Assembly (NCBI GenBank): GCA_964622315.1
Contig: CAZUOY010000033.1
Coordinates: 1-19,295 of the forward strand
Direction of reading: 5' to 3'
Source of the DNA: JAYFNU01 sp964622315
Lineage (GTDB): Bacteria; Bacillota; Clostridia; Oscillospirales; Ruminococcaceae
Length of the DNA stretch: 19,295 bases
Of the stretch, positions 1 through 6,489 are shown piece after piece; the first letter of the stretch is position 1; the number at the start of each line of letters is the position of its first letter. The notes under the pieces were generated by a model, which was not told the DNA's origin, did not search any database, and saw nothing but the letters and a program-made list of their open reading frames with translations. The translations under genes were made by a program, and so were the position numbers.

Positions 1-24
1 GGGTTTTTGCAATGTCGTCGACAT
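1..24 (-). CDS. 5' end of an unidentified gene, cut by the window edge
   Basis: Only eight codons are visible, reading M-S-T-T-L-Q-K-P on the minus strand. An ATG at 24-22 is preceded by a textbook AGGAGG ribosome binding site (31-36) at good spacing, and a strong promoter lies about 75 bases upstream, so the start is convincing. Eight residues are too few to identify a product. Its leader (25-93) contains a short GC-rich inverted repeat (78-92) and a second small one (49-60). Confidence 0.55.
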
Positions 25-99
25 AATTTTCCTCCTGAATAATCAAAACGCCCGTGGGCGCAATATTGCTTTTCTTTGGCGCGAAGGGCGCCGAGTTGT

Positions 100-129
100 A
101 TTATATATCTCCACAGAGCGCCCTGTCAA
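100..129 (-). promoter_or_regulatory. Sigma-A promoter for the gene starting at 24
   Basis: Read on the minus strand, a perfect -35 TTGACA (124-129) is followed after 18 bases by a perfect -10 TATAAT (100-105). Transcription would start near 93, giving a leader of about 70 bases. The rest of the gene-free stretch, 130-259, shows nothing recognisable. Confidence 0.75.
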
Positions 130-259
130 CAACTTTTTTCGAAATATTTAATTTACAAAATCGTTACTCCGTTTTGCTTCGATTTTCTCTCGAATACTCC
201 ATAATGCTCACTTCCCATTTTTAAAAAAATAACTCGTGTAAAAGAGGCACTTAAGTATA

Positions 260-374
260 GCGCAAGAAAAAATACGCCAACGGCGTATTTCCAAGCTAAA
301 TGGGCACCGAAGGTGCTGCGTAAGAAAAAATACGCCAACGGCGTATTTCCAAGCTAAATGGGCACCGAAGGTGC
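260..374. repeat. Tandem pair of a 57-bp bipartite hairpin repeat
   Basis: Two nearly identical copies lie at 260-316 and 318-374, offset by 58 bases. They differ at the fourth base and are identical over at least the last 53. Each unit carries two hairpins: AAATACGCC-AAC-GGCGTATTT (270-290 and 328-348) and one built on GGCACC-GAA-GGTGC. In the second copy the latter extends to a perfect 14-bp stem (353-366 with 370-383); the first copy lacks most of the right arm. Read on the minus strand, each AAATACGCC hairpin is followed by a T-run. It may be a dispersed intergenic repeat that doubles as a terminator; other genomic copies cannot be seen here. Confidence 0.85.
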
Positions 375-383
375 CCATTTAGC
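264..383 (-). terminator. Multi-hairpin terminator of the lipoprotein operon
   Basis: On the minus strand the TAA stop of the lipoprotein gene (381-379) lies inside the first stem, GCTAAATGGGCACC (383-370) pairing with 366-353 around loop TTC. It is followed by AAATACGCC-GTT-GGCGTATTT and TTTTTTCTTA, then by a second copy of the T-tailed hairpin at 264-290. Two consecutive T-tailed hairpins would make a tight stop for minus-strand transcription. Confidence 0.7.
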
Positions 384-1014
384 ATTTGATATTTATCTTC
401 CCTCGTTCGGACATCATCGTTCCGAGTATGTTTACGCAAGCGGCGGAATAAGGTTTCTCGCCGGGAATAAGGTTTTCATAGTATGTAATGTAGTAGCTAT
501 ACCGCCCGTCCGAGCTTTCGCCCGCCTTCTCCTTGTTTGCGTAAATGTCAAGCTCCGCAAGAAGCGCAGAATCTACGCACTCTATCTGCATAAGGCGTAC
601 GTCCGGGTCGTCATCCTCGCTAAGCACATCCGCGTTCTGAGGCACGCGATAGAAGAAATCCATCGACCTTACCACGTGGTCTTTCAAGATAACCTCCTTT
701 GAGGTGTATATCAAATGGCCCTGCCAGCCAGTGGGAATCATAAAATTAAATTCCTCGTGTACAAAATAGCTTTCGTCGATTTCGTATCGCGCGTTTACGG
801 TAAATATAGTGTCGCTCGACAACGCCTCGTTAATAACCTCTTTCTTTCCTTCCTTCACGCTCGGTGCCTCGGCGGGAATCACTCCGGCACCGTACGCCTC
901 GGGAGAAACGAACCTCGCCACACCCTGTCCGTCGTAGCTGTATGTACATCCGCATAAGCCGAGCGCAACGCTCAGCGCCGCGGCAGTAACGAAGATTGCT
1001 TTTTTTAAAGACAT
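379..1014 (-). CDS. Predicted lipoprotein of unknown function
   Basis: 211 residues. The N-terminus is a lipoprotein signal: MSLKK, a hydrophobic core to about residue 20, then L-C-G-C with lipidated Cys23, so the mature protein should be anchored outside the membrane. The remainder is soluble and acidic with no family I recognise; it contains an F-N-F-M-I-P-T-G-W stretch near residues 89-97 that resembles surface lipoproteins with a PsbP-like or DUF-type fold, but this is only an impression. The ATG is preceded by AGAGGAAAT. It has its own candidate promoter and a leader hairpin, but lies only about 120 bases behind the LCP-like gene on the same strand and may also be read through from it. 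Confidence 0.75.
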   Translation of the reverse strand: MSLKKAIFVTAAALSVALGLCGCTYSYDGQGVARFVSPEAYGAGVIPAEAPSVKEGKKEVINEALSSDTIFTVNARYEIDESYFVHEEFNFMIPTGWQGHLIYTSKEVILKDHVVRSMDFFYRVPQNADVLSEDDDPDVRLMQIECVDSALLAELDIYANKEKAGESSDGRYSYYITYYENLIPGEKPYSAACVNILGTMMSERGKINIKC

Positions 1015-1031
1015 ATTTCCTCTTTTCTAAG

Positions 1032-1076
1032 GTCGGTTGACCCCTCTTTTTTACCGTTCGGCGAGGGGTAACCGAC
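1032..1076 (-). promoter_or_regulatory. Leader hairpin upstream of the lipoprotein gene
   Basis: A long imperfect inverted repeat: GTCGGTT (1032-1038) pairs with AACCGAC (1070-1076), and CCCCTC (1041-1046) with GAGGGG (1063-1068), with a small internal bulge and a 16-base loop. On the minus-strand transcript it sits 18 bases before the lipoprotein start and is not followed by a T-run, so it reads better as an mRNA leader structure than as a terminator. Confidence 0.55.
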
Positions 1077-1083
1077 TTATACT

Positions 1084-1114
1084 ATTATATTTGCTTTCGC
1101 CCTTCGATTTGTAA
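1084..1114 (-). promoter_or_regulatory. Candidate promoter for the lipoprotein gene
   Basis: A perfect -10 TATAAT on the minus strand (1084-1089). The best -35 is TTACAA at 1109-1114 with a 19-base spacer, so it is weak and could need an activator. Transcription would start just before the leader hairpin. Confidence 0.4.
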
Positions 1115-1133
1115 TCGTTTTGTAAACATTTTG

Positions 1134-2033
1134 TTAATCTCGTTCGAAGTTGGTACCGAAAAGCTCGTTAATTCTTTTACACGCGGCGTCGGTCAGTTCA
1201 AACCGCCCATTCTCGTTTTCGCCCTCAAGCCTAACGAGCGCGACGCTTACACCACCGTCCACACAGACGTATTTTGCCGCTTTGGTCAGCGCGTACATTC
1301 CCGAAAGGCTGATATCGGTGTCTATTTTGTTTATTACGCCGTCGTATGCTTTTGAAAGCCTTTCGTCGAAATCCTTTCGCCCAAATTCACGAAGCGCCGC
1401 TTCAAGCAGACGCCCGCGAAGACTTACCTCGTCACCGTCCAGCTCTTTCGAATGAAGTAGCATCATTGACATGTCGTTACCCGAAAAGAACGAGCTTCCC
1501 GCGTATTTTGTATAAATAATAACGTCTTCTTCGTTCATTACCTGAAAATCACGCTCAAGAAGAAACGGAAAGCCGCCGAGCGTATCAACAAGTGACGAAA
1601 GGGCGCTGTCGTCCGCCGCGGCATAGCCTGAAAGGGTAATGCCGAGCGTTTCCTCAACGCTTTCCGCCGTAACCGCTCCGCCTTGCTTTTCGTAAAGCGA
1701 ATAAAGCGTTATCGGCTGCTTTTCGAGAAGCAGAACCAAATCAAGCGGCAAGGCGCAGGCAACTATTCTTGCGTTGCTCGTGTCCATACGTATAAGCGAG
1801 GCTCCAATAAGCTCCCTTGTTCCCGCCTTCGCGGAAAGGAAAAGCATATTGTAGTTCTTCGGTGCAAGCGCAACTGTGCTTTCAGCCGTCGCCACGGGTG
1901 CCGGATTCAGCTTCTCCTCAGCGCTCGCGACCGAGAAACGGTAGACACCGATGTACGCCGGAATAAGCACAAGGAGCGTAATTACGAACCCCTTTAAAAA
2001 GCTTATCAGTGCGCTTCCTTTTCTTCTTTCCAT
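1134..2033 (-). CDS. Membrane-anchored LytR-CpsA-Psr (LCP)-like protein, probably degenerate
   Basis: 299 residues from ATG 2033, chosen because GGGGGAAGG precedes it; an in-frame TTG at 2072 has no ribosome binding site. There is one N-terminal membrane segment (about residues 14-31), then an extracellular domain. The order of elements matches LCP phosphotransferases, which attach wall polymers to peptidoglycan: a NMLFLSA strand, SLIRMDT, CALPLD at the place of the family's IPRD motif, VEETLGI, and SLVDTLGGFPF at the place of the common VDxLGGV. The catalytic arginine of IPRD appears replaced by leucine, so it may be a non-catalytic relative. The metallophosphoesterase gene ends 62 bases upstream on the same strand, suggesting co-transcription. 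Confidence 0.65.
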   Translation of the reverse strand: MERRKGSALISFLKGFVITLLVLIPAYIGVYRFSVASAEEKLNPAPVATAESTVALAPKNYNMLFLSAKAGTRELIGASLIRMDTSNARIVACALPLDLVLLLEKQPITLYSLYEKQGGAVTAESVEETLGITLSGYAAADDSALSSLVDTLGGFPFLLERDFQVMNEEDVIIYTKYAGSSFFSGNDMSMMLLHSKELDGDEVSLRGRLLEAALREFGRKDFDERLSKAYDGVINKIDTDISLSGMYALTKAAKYVCVDGGVSVALVRLEGENENGRFELTDAACKRINELFGTNFERD

Positions 2034-2095
2034 ATCCTTCCCCCAATGCCAGACTAACCTTAGTTTTGGCAAAAGGTTCGGAAAAAATACACTGT

Positions 2096-2923
2096 TTAGA
2101 TAAGGTCGATGATAACAAGCTCGGGGTTGTTGAATATTCTCGGAATCGGGTGGCTCTCCCGCGCGAGACCGCGGCTTACAATTAGACGTGTTTCGTTATA
2201 CTCATATTCGCCCGCGACGTATTTCGGAAAGAAGCCGTCGGACGGGACAAAGAAGCCCTCCATAACACCCGGTATGCGCCATTGTCCGCCATGAGTGTGC
2301 CCGCTGAGCACAAGGTCAAAGCCGTATTCGCTGTAGATATCAATATTCTTCGGTCGGTGGGCGAGCAGCAGCGTGTAAAGCCTTTCGTCTGCGCCGCTTG
2401 CCGCTTGCTTTAGCTCTGCGCGCGCGGCAGACTCGCCAACTGCGCCAAAATCGTCTATTCCGCAGACGTTAAGCGCTTCGCCGTTTGCCGAAAGCCTCGC
2501 GCACTGTCCGTCAAGCACCGTTATTCCCAGAGCGCGTAGGTTCTTCTTTATTGTCACAACCTCGCGCCTTGCGTACTCGTGGTTGCCCGTAACATAATAG
2601 CACGCATACCGCGTCGCCACATACTTCAAAAACTCATAGGCGTTATCGTTCGGCAGCTTCTTGTCGAAGATATCGCCGCACAAGAGCACAGCGTCGGGCT
2701 TCTCCTCGTCAAGCATATCGGTCAGCTCTTTCGATTTATCGCCGTAGTCGCAGGAGTGAAGGTCAGACACGAGCGCCACTCTCACGGGGTTTTCAAGCTT
2801 AATAGTCTCCACGGTGTAGCGGGTGCAGATAAGTGCGTCAGTCTTCGCCAACAGCGTAAAGACTGTAAGGGCAATTACAAGCGCAAGAATTATGTATAGC
2901 ATTTTAAATTTAACCTTTTTCAT
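2096..2923 (-). CDS. Membrane-anchored metallophosphoesterase, YkuE/calcineurin-like
   Basis: 275 residues. One N-terminal transmembrane segment (residues 8-25) is followed by a calcineurin-like metal-dependent phosphoesterase domain with all metal-binding motifs: SDLH (D54, H56), GDIFD (G83-D84), GNHEY (N114, H115), AHRP (H189) and SGHTHGG (H209, H211). The layout matches the YkuE group of cell-envelope phosphoesterases, related to enzymes acting on UDP-diacylglucosamine or phospholipid-type substrates; the true substrate is unknown. No strong ribosome binding site precedes the ATG, but the MKKVKFK start fits a membrane anchor. It is the first gene of the minus-strand unit with the LCP-like gene, hinting at a cell-envelope role. 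Confidence 0.88.
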   Translation of the reverse strand: MKKVKFKMLYIILALVIALTVFTLLAKTDALICTRYTVETIKLENPVRVALVSDLHSCDYGDKSKELTDMLDEEKPDAVLLCGDIFDKKLPNDNAYEFLKYVATRYACYYVTGNHEYARREVVTIKKNLRALGITVLDGQCARLSANGEALNVCGIDDFGAVGESAARAELKQAASGADERLYTLLLAHRPKNIDIYSEYGFDLVLSGHTHGGQWRIPGVMEGFFVPSDGFFPKYVAGEYEYNETRLIVSRGLARESHPIPRIFNNPELVIIDLI

Positions 2924-2960
2924 TGGCGCGGCGAGTTTCTCTTTCTCTTTCGGTTCGTAT

Positions 2961-2990
2961 ATAATACCACAGCGTCCTTAGAAAAAACAA
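2961..2990 (-). promoter_or_regulatory. Extended -10 promoter for the phosphoesterase operon
   Basis: Minus strand: TTGTTT (2985-2990), an 18-base spacer, then TGG-TATTAT, an extended -10 with its hexamer at 2961-2966. It would place the transcript start about 30 bases before the phosphoesterase ATG. Confidence 0.6.
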
Positions 2991-3012
2991 GAAAACGCGC
3001 GAAGGACTTTAC

Positions 3013-3040
3013 TGCTTTAACATTTTATCGGTTTAAAGCA
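3013..3040. repeat. AT-rich inverted repeat just upstream of the leader-ORF promoter
   Basis: TGCTTTAA (3013-3020) and TTAAAGCA (3033-3040) form 8-bp arms 12 bases apart, ending four bases before the -35 box of the next promoter. It could be a regulator site or chance symmetry in AT-rich DNA; nothing else marks it. Confidence 0.35.
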
Positions 3041-3044
3041 TAAT

Positions 3045-3072
3045 TTGACAATCCTTTCTTCTGTGATATAAT
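3045..3072 (+). promoter_or_regulatory. Strong sigma-A promoter for the leader ORF and MFS gene
   Basis: A perfect -35 TTGACA (3045-3050), a 16-base spacer, and a perfect -10 TATAAT (3067-3072) preceded by TGA, giving an extended -10. Transcription would start near 3079, about 240 bases ahead of the MFS start codon. Such a strong promoter before a long leader ending in a terminator suggests constitutive initiation controlled by attenuation. Confidence 0.85.
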
Positions 3073-3105
3073 ATGCGTTGATTCTAAAGAAAGGGTGGTG
3101 AACTT

Positions 3106-3228
3106 ATGAAAAGCGAGCCAAAAGGCTACGGCTTTCATATTATGATTTCCAGCGCGGCTGTTCTAACACAGATTTTCGCGGGAAATTGGGTTGCTGCGCC
3201 CTTTTTTAGGAGAAACGCTCTTAATTGA
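3106..3228 (+). CDS. 40-codon leader peptide upstream of the MFS gene
   Basis: A small ORF encoding 40 residues, beginning MKSEPKGYGF and ending FFRRNALN, with stop TGA at 3226-3228. It starts about 27 bases after the predicted transcript start and is preceded by AAGGGTGGTGA (3091-3101), a good ribosome binding site. The composition is mixed: a hydrophobic middle and an arginine pair near the end. It is not rich in one amino acid, so it does not look like an amino-acid biosynthesis leader. Two attenuator pairing segments lie in its codons 16-18 and 30-32, so its translation would decide the fold of the downstream RNA. I infer a drug-sensing leader peptide; the inducer cannot be read from sequence. 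Confidence 0.72.
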   Translation: MKSEPKGYGFHIMISSAAVLTQIFAGNWVAAPFFRRNALN

Positions 3229-3278
3229 AGTGAATTTTCCGAATAGCGCAGCCCGCACGTTATATACGTGACGGGGCT
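3152..3278 (+). promoter_or_regulatory. Four-segment ribosome-mediated transcription attenuator
   Basis: Four segments can pair in two exclusive ways. Segment 1 is GCGCGGC (3152-3158), segment 2 is GCTGCGC (3193-3199), segment 3 is GCGCAGCCC (3246-3254) and segment 4 is GGGCT (3274-3278). 1:2 pairs over 7 bp with one G-U. 2:3 pairs over 7 bp plus two G-C pairs across a two-base bulge formed with 3189-3190. 3:4 closes the terminator. Segments 1 and 2 lie within the leader ORF. A ribosome stalled early would cover segment 1, free segment 2 to capture segment 3 and let transcription reach the MFS gene; free translation would give 1:2 and 3:4 and stop it. This matches the classical attenuation scheme. 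Confidence 0.68.
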
Positions 3279-3290
3279 TTATTATACATT
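3250..3290 (+). terminator. Attenuator terminator hairpin before the MFS gene
   Basis: AGCCC (3250-3254) pairs with GGGCT (3274-3278) and CACGT (3256-3260) with ACGTG (3266-3270) around a TATAT loop, with a small bulge between the stems. TTATTATACATTTTTT follows. It lies between the leader ORF and the MFS start, so termination here would remove MFS expression. Confidence 0.7.
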
Positions 3291-3317
3291 TTTTCAGTTA
3301 ACGGAGAATTATACATT

Positions 3318-4490
3318 ATGAAATCAATTAAAAACATCAGAGTATCTTATATATATTCATTTATATCCTCGTTTGATTTTACCGACGCTATTTGGGTACT
3401 TTACCTCGCCTTTCGCGGAATGTCTCTTTTTGAGATAGGGCTTCTTGAGGGCGTGTTCCACGTAACAAGCTTAATCTTCGAAATGCCGACAGGCGCTATA
3501 GCAGACACCTTCGGAAGAAAGCGCGCGATTATCCTCGGACGCATTTCGGCGATTGTCTCGGGTCTTCTTCTCTTTTTCGGGCGTAGCTTTTTCGTGTTTG
3601 CACTTGCAATGATTTTTTCCGCCGTCAGCTTTAACCTCAATTCAGGCTCGGACGACGCGCTCGTTTACGATTCCCTTAAAAAGCACGGACTTGAGGAGCT
3701 GTTCTTAAAAATAAACGGGAGACGCGGCTTTCTGCTTAACCTCGGCTGTGCGCTGGGCTCGCTTGTCGGCGGAATTATCTCGGACAGTCATTTTGATATC
3801 CTCTATCTTTTCGTCTGCGGTGCGAGAACCGTCGCACTGATTATCGCCCTTTTCTTTGACGAGGTGGAGGCAAGCGAGAAGGAGGAGCGAGCAACCGTTT
3901 TTCAAACCTTTAAGTCGGCTGTGAAGATACTTCGCGACAACCGCGAGGTACTTCGCCTGTCTATCTATTCGGCGCTGACTTCAACCCTTTATATGACCGT
4001 TTTTTTCTATTCGCAGGAATACTATTCCTCAAGGGGGCTTCAAACCTCGCGAATTGCGATAATCCTTCTGTTCGGAGGCATAGCGGCGGCGCTTGGCTCA
4101 CTTGCCGGCGACAAGCTTGCGCGGATGTTGAAGGGCTCGTTCGTATTCTTCTGTTCGGCTCTTATAGCCCTTTCGATAACAGCCTTCTTCCTCGGCTCAC
4201 TGCCTGTAATTATTGCGGGCACGATAATAACCGAGTTTTTCAGCTCCGCTCTTTATTACTATCTCTTAAACGGCGTAAACGAGCTTATTCCCAGTGAACA
4301 GCGCGCCACCCTCATCTCCTTTGAAAGCATGGTCTATTCGTTATTTATGATAGCCATCTTCCCTCTTGCCGGCTGGCTTTGCGATATCTTCGGCATGAGC
4401 ACGGTCTTCGGCTCTATGGGCATCTTCCTCATTGCGGCGTATATTGTCTTTGCGCTTTGCGCACCGAAAAGAGTTAACAGCACAAAATAG
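3318..4490 (+). CDS. MFS transporter, efflux type
   Basis: 390 residues, the usual length for a 12-helix major facilitator. Motif A is clear at residues 59-69, G-A-I-A-D-T-F-G-R-K-R, in the loop between helices 2 and 3, and hydrophobic segments run to the C-terminus, with a charged central loop near residues 180-205. Family knowledge points to proton-driven export of small molecules; drug efflux is the best guess because of the attenuator in front, but no substrate is readable. The start at 3318 follows GGAG (3303-3306) at a rather long 11-base spacing. The gene is last in its unit, with a terminator about 80 bases downstream. Confidence 0.85.
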   Translation: MKSIKNIRVSYIYSFISSFDFTDAIWVLYLAFRGMSLFEIGLLEGVFHVTSLIFEMPTGAIADTFGRKRAIILGRISAIVSGLLLFFGRSFFVFALAMIFSAVSFNLNSGSDDALVYDSLKKHGLEELFLKINGRRGFLLNLGCALGSLVGGIISDSHFDILYLFVCGARTVALIIALFFDEVEASEKEERATVFQTFKSAVKILRDNREVLRLSIYSALTSTLYMTVFFYSQEYYSSRGLQTSRIAIILLFGGIAAALGSLAGDKLARMLKGSFVFFCSALIALSITAFFLGSLPVIIAGTIITEFFSSALYYYLLNGVNELIPSEQRATLISFESMVYSLFMIAIFPLAGWLCDIFGMSTVFGSMGIFLIAAYIVFALCAPKRVNSTK

Positions 4491-4570
4491 TGCAAAATTT
4501 ATCGGCTTTTGCAAAAATGTCCGTATTGCATTTTCCTTTAATATATACTAAACTTTATATTGTTAAAAAT

Positions 4571-4596
4571 AAGAGGCTATATGCCTTTTATTTTTT
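4571..4596 (+). terminator. Terminator between the MFS and transketolase genes
   Basis: AAGAGGC (4571-4577) pairs with GCCTTTT (4583-4589), one G-U pair, loop TATAT, followed by ATTTTTT. It ends only 16 bases before the transketolase ribosome binding site. Any promoter of the transketolase operon must lie upstream (a weak TTGCAT at 4526-4531 with TAAACT at 4549-4554 is possible), so this hairpin may act as a leader terminator for it rather than a full stop. Confidence 0.5.
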
Positions 4597-4624
4597 GCCG
4601 AGGCAAAATGCACGGAGGTGTTTT

Positions 4625-5443
4625 ATGGACATAAAAGAATTAAAAGAAAAGTGTCGGAAGGTTCGTATTGACATAGTCAATATGGTCGCCGGCGCAAAGA
4701 GCGGACATCCCGGCGGAAGTCTTTCCGCCACCGAAATTTTCGTAGCAATCTTTAACACCCAGATGAAGATTGACCCGAAGAACCCTAAGAACCCGAACCG
4801 CGACAGGTTTGTTTTAAGCAAGGGGCATTGTGCGCCTGTTTACTATGCCACCCTTTGCGACAAGGGCTTCTTCCCTCGTGAGGAGCTTTTAGGCTTGCGT
4901 AAATTCGGAAGAATGCTTCAGGGTCACCCCGTTGTAAAGATTCCGGGCGTTGACGCTTCAACCGGCTCGCTCGGTCAGGGCATAAGCATCGCAACAGGCA
5001 TGGCGCTCGGCGCAAAGACCGCCGGCAACGGCGTTCGCGTCTACACAGTCTGCGGCGACGGCGAGCTTCAAGAGGGCCTTGTGTGGGAGGCGGCTATGGC
5101 GGCGGCTCACTACAAGCTTGACAACCTCACGGTGGTAGTCGATAACAACGGCATGCAGATTGACGGAACAAACGACCAGGTCATGAGCCTTGGCGATATC
5201 CCCGCCAAATTCCGCGCCTTCGGCTTCGACGTAGTTGAGGTCGATAACGGCAACGATATCGAGCAGGTGATAGCCGCGCTCGAAAAGAAGACCGAGCCCG
5301 GAAAACCGAAATGTATCGTAGCCCACACGACAAAGGGCAAGGGTGTCTCCTTTATGGAAGGACAGGTCGGCTGGCACGGCAAGGCGCCTAACGAGGAACA
5401 GCGCGCGGCGGCGGTCGCGGAATTGGAGGCTATGACAATATGA
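4625..5443 (+). CDS. Transketolase, N-terminal subunit
   Basis: 272 residues from ATG 4625, chosen because GGAGGTG (4613-4619) precedes it and homologous subunits start near MDIKELKEKC; the reading frame stays open upstream but without a start signal. This is the thiamine-diphosphate-binding half of a split transketolase. Visible signatures are SGHPGG (residues 26-31, H28), LSKGH (64-68), QGHP (99-102) and the cofactor and Mg motif GDGE (144-147) ending in NN (174-175). With the C-terminal subunit it moves two-carbon units between ketose and aldose phosphates in the non-oxidative pentose phosphate pathway, in the cytoplasm. It overlaps the next gene by four bases (ATGA), so the halves are translationally coupled. 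Confidence 0.95.
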   Translation: MDIKELKEKCRKVRIDIVNMVAGAKSGHPGGSLSATEIFVAIFNTQMKIDPKNPKNPNRDRFVLSKGHCAPVYYATLCDKGFFPREELLGLRKFGRMLQGHPVVKIPGVDASTGSLGQGISIATGMALGAKTAGNGVRVYTVCGDGELQEGLVWEAAMAAAHYKLDNLTVVVDNNGMQIDGTNDQVMSLGDIPAKFRAFGFDVVEVDNGNDIEQVIAALEKKTEPGKPKCIVAHTTKGKGVSFMEGQVGWHGKAPNEEQRAAAVAELEAMTI

Positions 5444-6366
5444 GTGAAGCTAAAGCAACAAGAGCGGCGTACGGTGAGGCTCTCGCCGCGCTCGGCAGAG
5501 TAAACGATAAGGTTGTCGTGCTCGACGCTGACCTCGCGGAAGCGACGATGACCAAGCATTTTAAAAAGGAATTTCCCGACCGCTTTTTTGATTGCGGTAT
5601 AGCCGAATGCAACCTCGTCGGTATGAGCGCGGGACTGTCTACCATGGGTTATATCCCGTTTTGCTCCACCTTCGCTATGTTTGGCGCGGGTCGCGCTTAT
5701 GAAATTTTCAGAAACGCCGTTTCTTATCCCCACTTCAACGTAAAGCTCTGCTGTACCCACGCGGGCATTACCGTCGGTGAGGACGGCGCAAGCCACCAGT
5801 GCCTTGAGGACGTGGCGCTTATGCGCGAAATTCCCGGTGTCACCGTTATCGTTCCCGCAGACGCTCGCGAAGCAGAGAAAACCGTCAACGCTATCGCGGA
5901 ATATGACGGACCCGTTTACGCCCGCTTCGGACGCGCCGCGTGCCCCGAGCTTCCCGATATGCCCTTCGAAATAGGCAAGGCGAACGTCCTTCGCGACGGA
6001 ACGAACGGCGTGCTTTTCGCAAGCGGCTTTATGGTGCATATCGCGCTTGAGGCGGCTGAAACCCTTGCGGCGAACGGCAAGAATCTCGCCGTCGTGAACG
6101 TCCACACTATCAAGCCGCTCGATAAGGAAACCGTGCTTTCCTACGCAAAGAAGTGCGGCAAGGTCGTAACCCTTGAGGAGCACAGCGTCTACGGCGGTCT
6201 CGGCGACGCGGTCGCGGACGCGCTTATTGGAAAGGGCGACTTTGCCTTTAAGAAGATTGGCGTTGAAGACCGCTTCGGTCAGTCCGGCTCATGGCAGGAT
6301 TGCCTTGACGGCTACGGGCTTTCCACGCCGAAGGTTACGGCGACGCTTGAGGAATTTTTTAAATAG
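5440..6366 (+). CDS. Transketolase, C-terminal subunit
   Basis: 308 residues, starting inside the stop of the N-terminal subunit (ATGA). It carries the pyrimidine-binding and C-terminal domains: the likely cofactor-activating Glu56 in GIAECN, HAGITVGEDGASHQ near residues 106-119, and VPADAREA near residues 138-145. The pair replaces the single-chain enzyme of about 650 residues, as in many Firmicutes and Archaea. A strong terminator follows, so the two genes form a complete operon. Confidence 0.95.
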   Translation: MSEAKATRAAYGEALAALGRVNDKVVVLDADLAEATMTKHFKKEFPDRFFDCGIAECNLVGMSAGLSTMGYIPFCSTFAMFGAGRAYEIFRNAVSYPHFNVKLCCTHAGITVGEDGASHQCLEDVALMREIPGVTVIVPADAREAEKTVNAIAEYDGPVYARFGRAACPELPDMPFEIGKANVLRDGTNGVLFASGFMVHIALEAAETLAANGKNLAVVNVHTIKPLDKETVLSYAKKCGKVVTLEEHSVYGGLGDAVADALIGKGDFAFKKIGVEDRFGQSGSWQDCLDGYGLSTPKVTATLEEFFK

Positions 6367-6381
6367 TAAATATAACAAAAT

Positions 6382-6410
6382 GAAACCGACGGAAACGTCG
6401 GTTTCTTGTT
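6382..6410 (+). terminator. Terminator of the transketolase operon
   Basis: A perfect 10-bp stem, GAAACCGACG (6382-6391) with CGTCGGTTTC (6396-6405), closed by a GAAA tetraloop and followed by TTGTT, beginning 16 bases after the stop codon. Confidence 0.85.
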
Positions 6411-6489
6411 AGACTAAAGTGAGCAAAAAATATCGGGTGCTTTGACTTTAAGTTTGATATTATCTATCTACGGCGAGGGGGGAACTGAA

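Noticed and set aside
25..93. Possible riboswitch in the leader of the first gene
   Set aside because: The leader is only about 70 bases with two tiny stems and matches no riboswitch core I know.
153..338. 61-residue open frame on the minus strand
   Set aside because: It reads through the tandem hairpin repeat and has no ribosome binding site; the repeat explains it.
4490..4624. 45-residue N-terminal extension of the transketolase N-subunit
   Set aside because: There is no start signal, it contains a terminator hairpin, and homologous subunits begin at the ATG at 4625.
5110..6183. 357-residue open frame on the minus strand opposite the transketolase genes
   Set aside because: It spans two conserved genes on the other strand and shows no domain; an antisense shadow of GC-rich codons.
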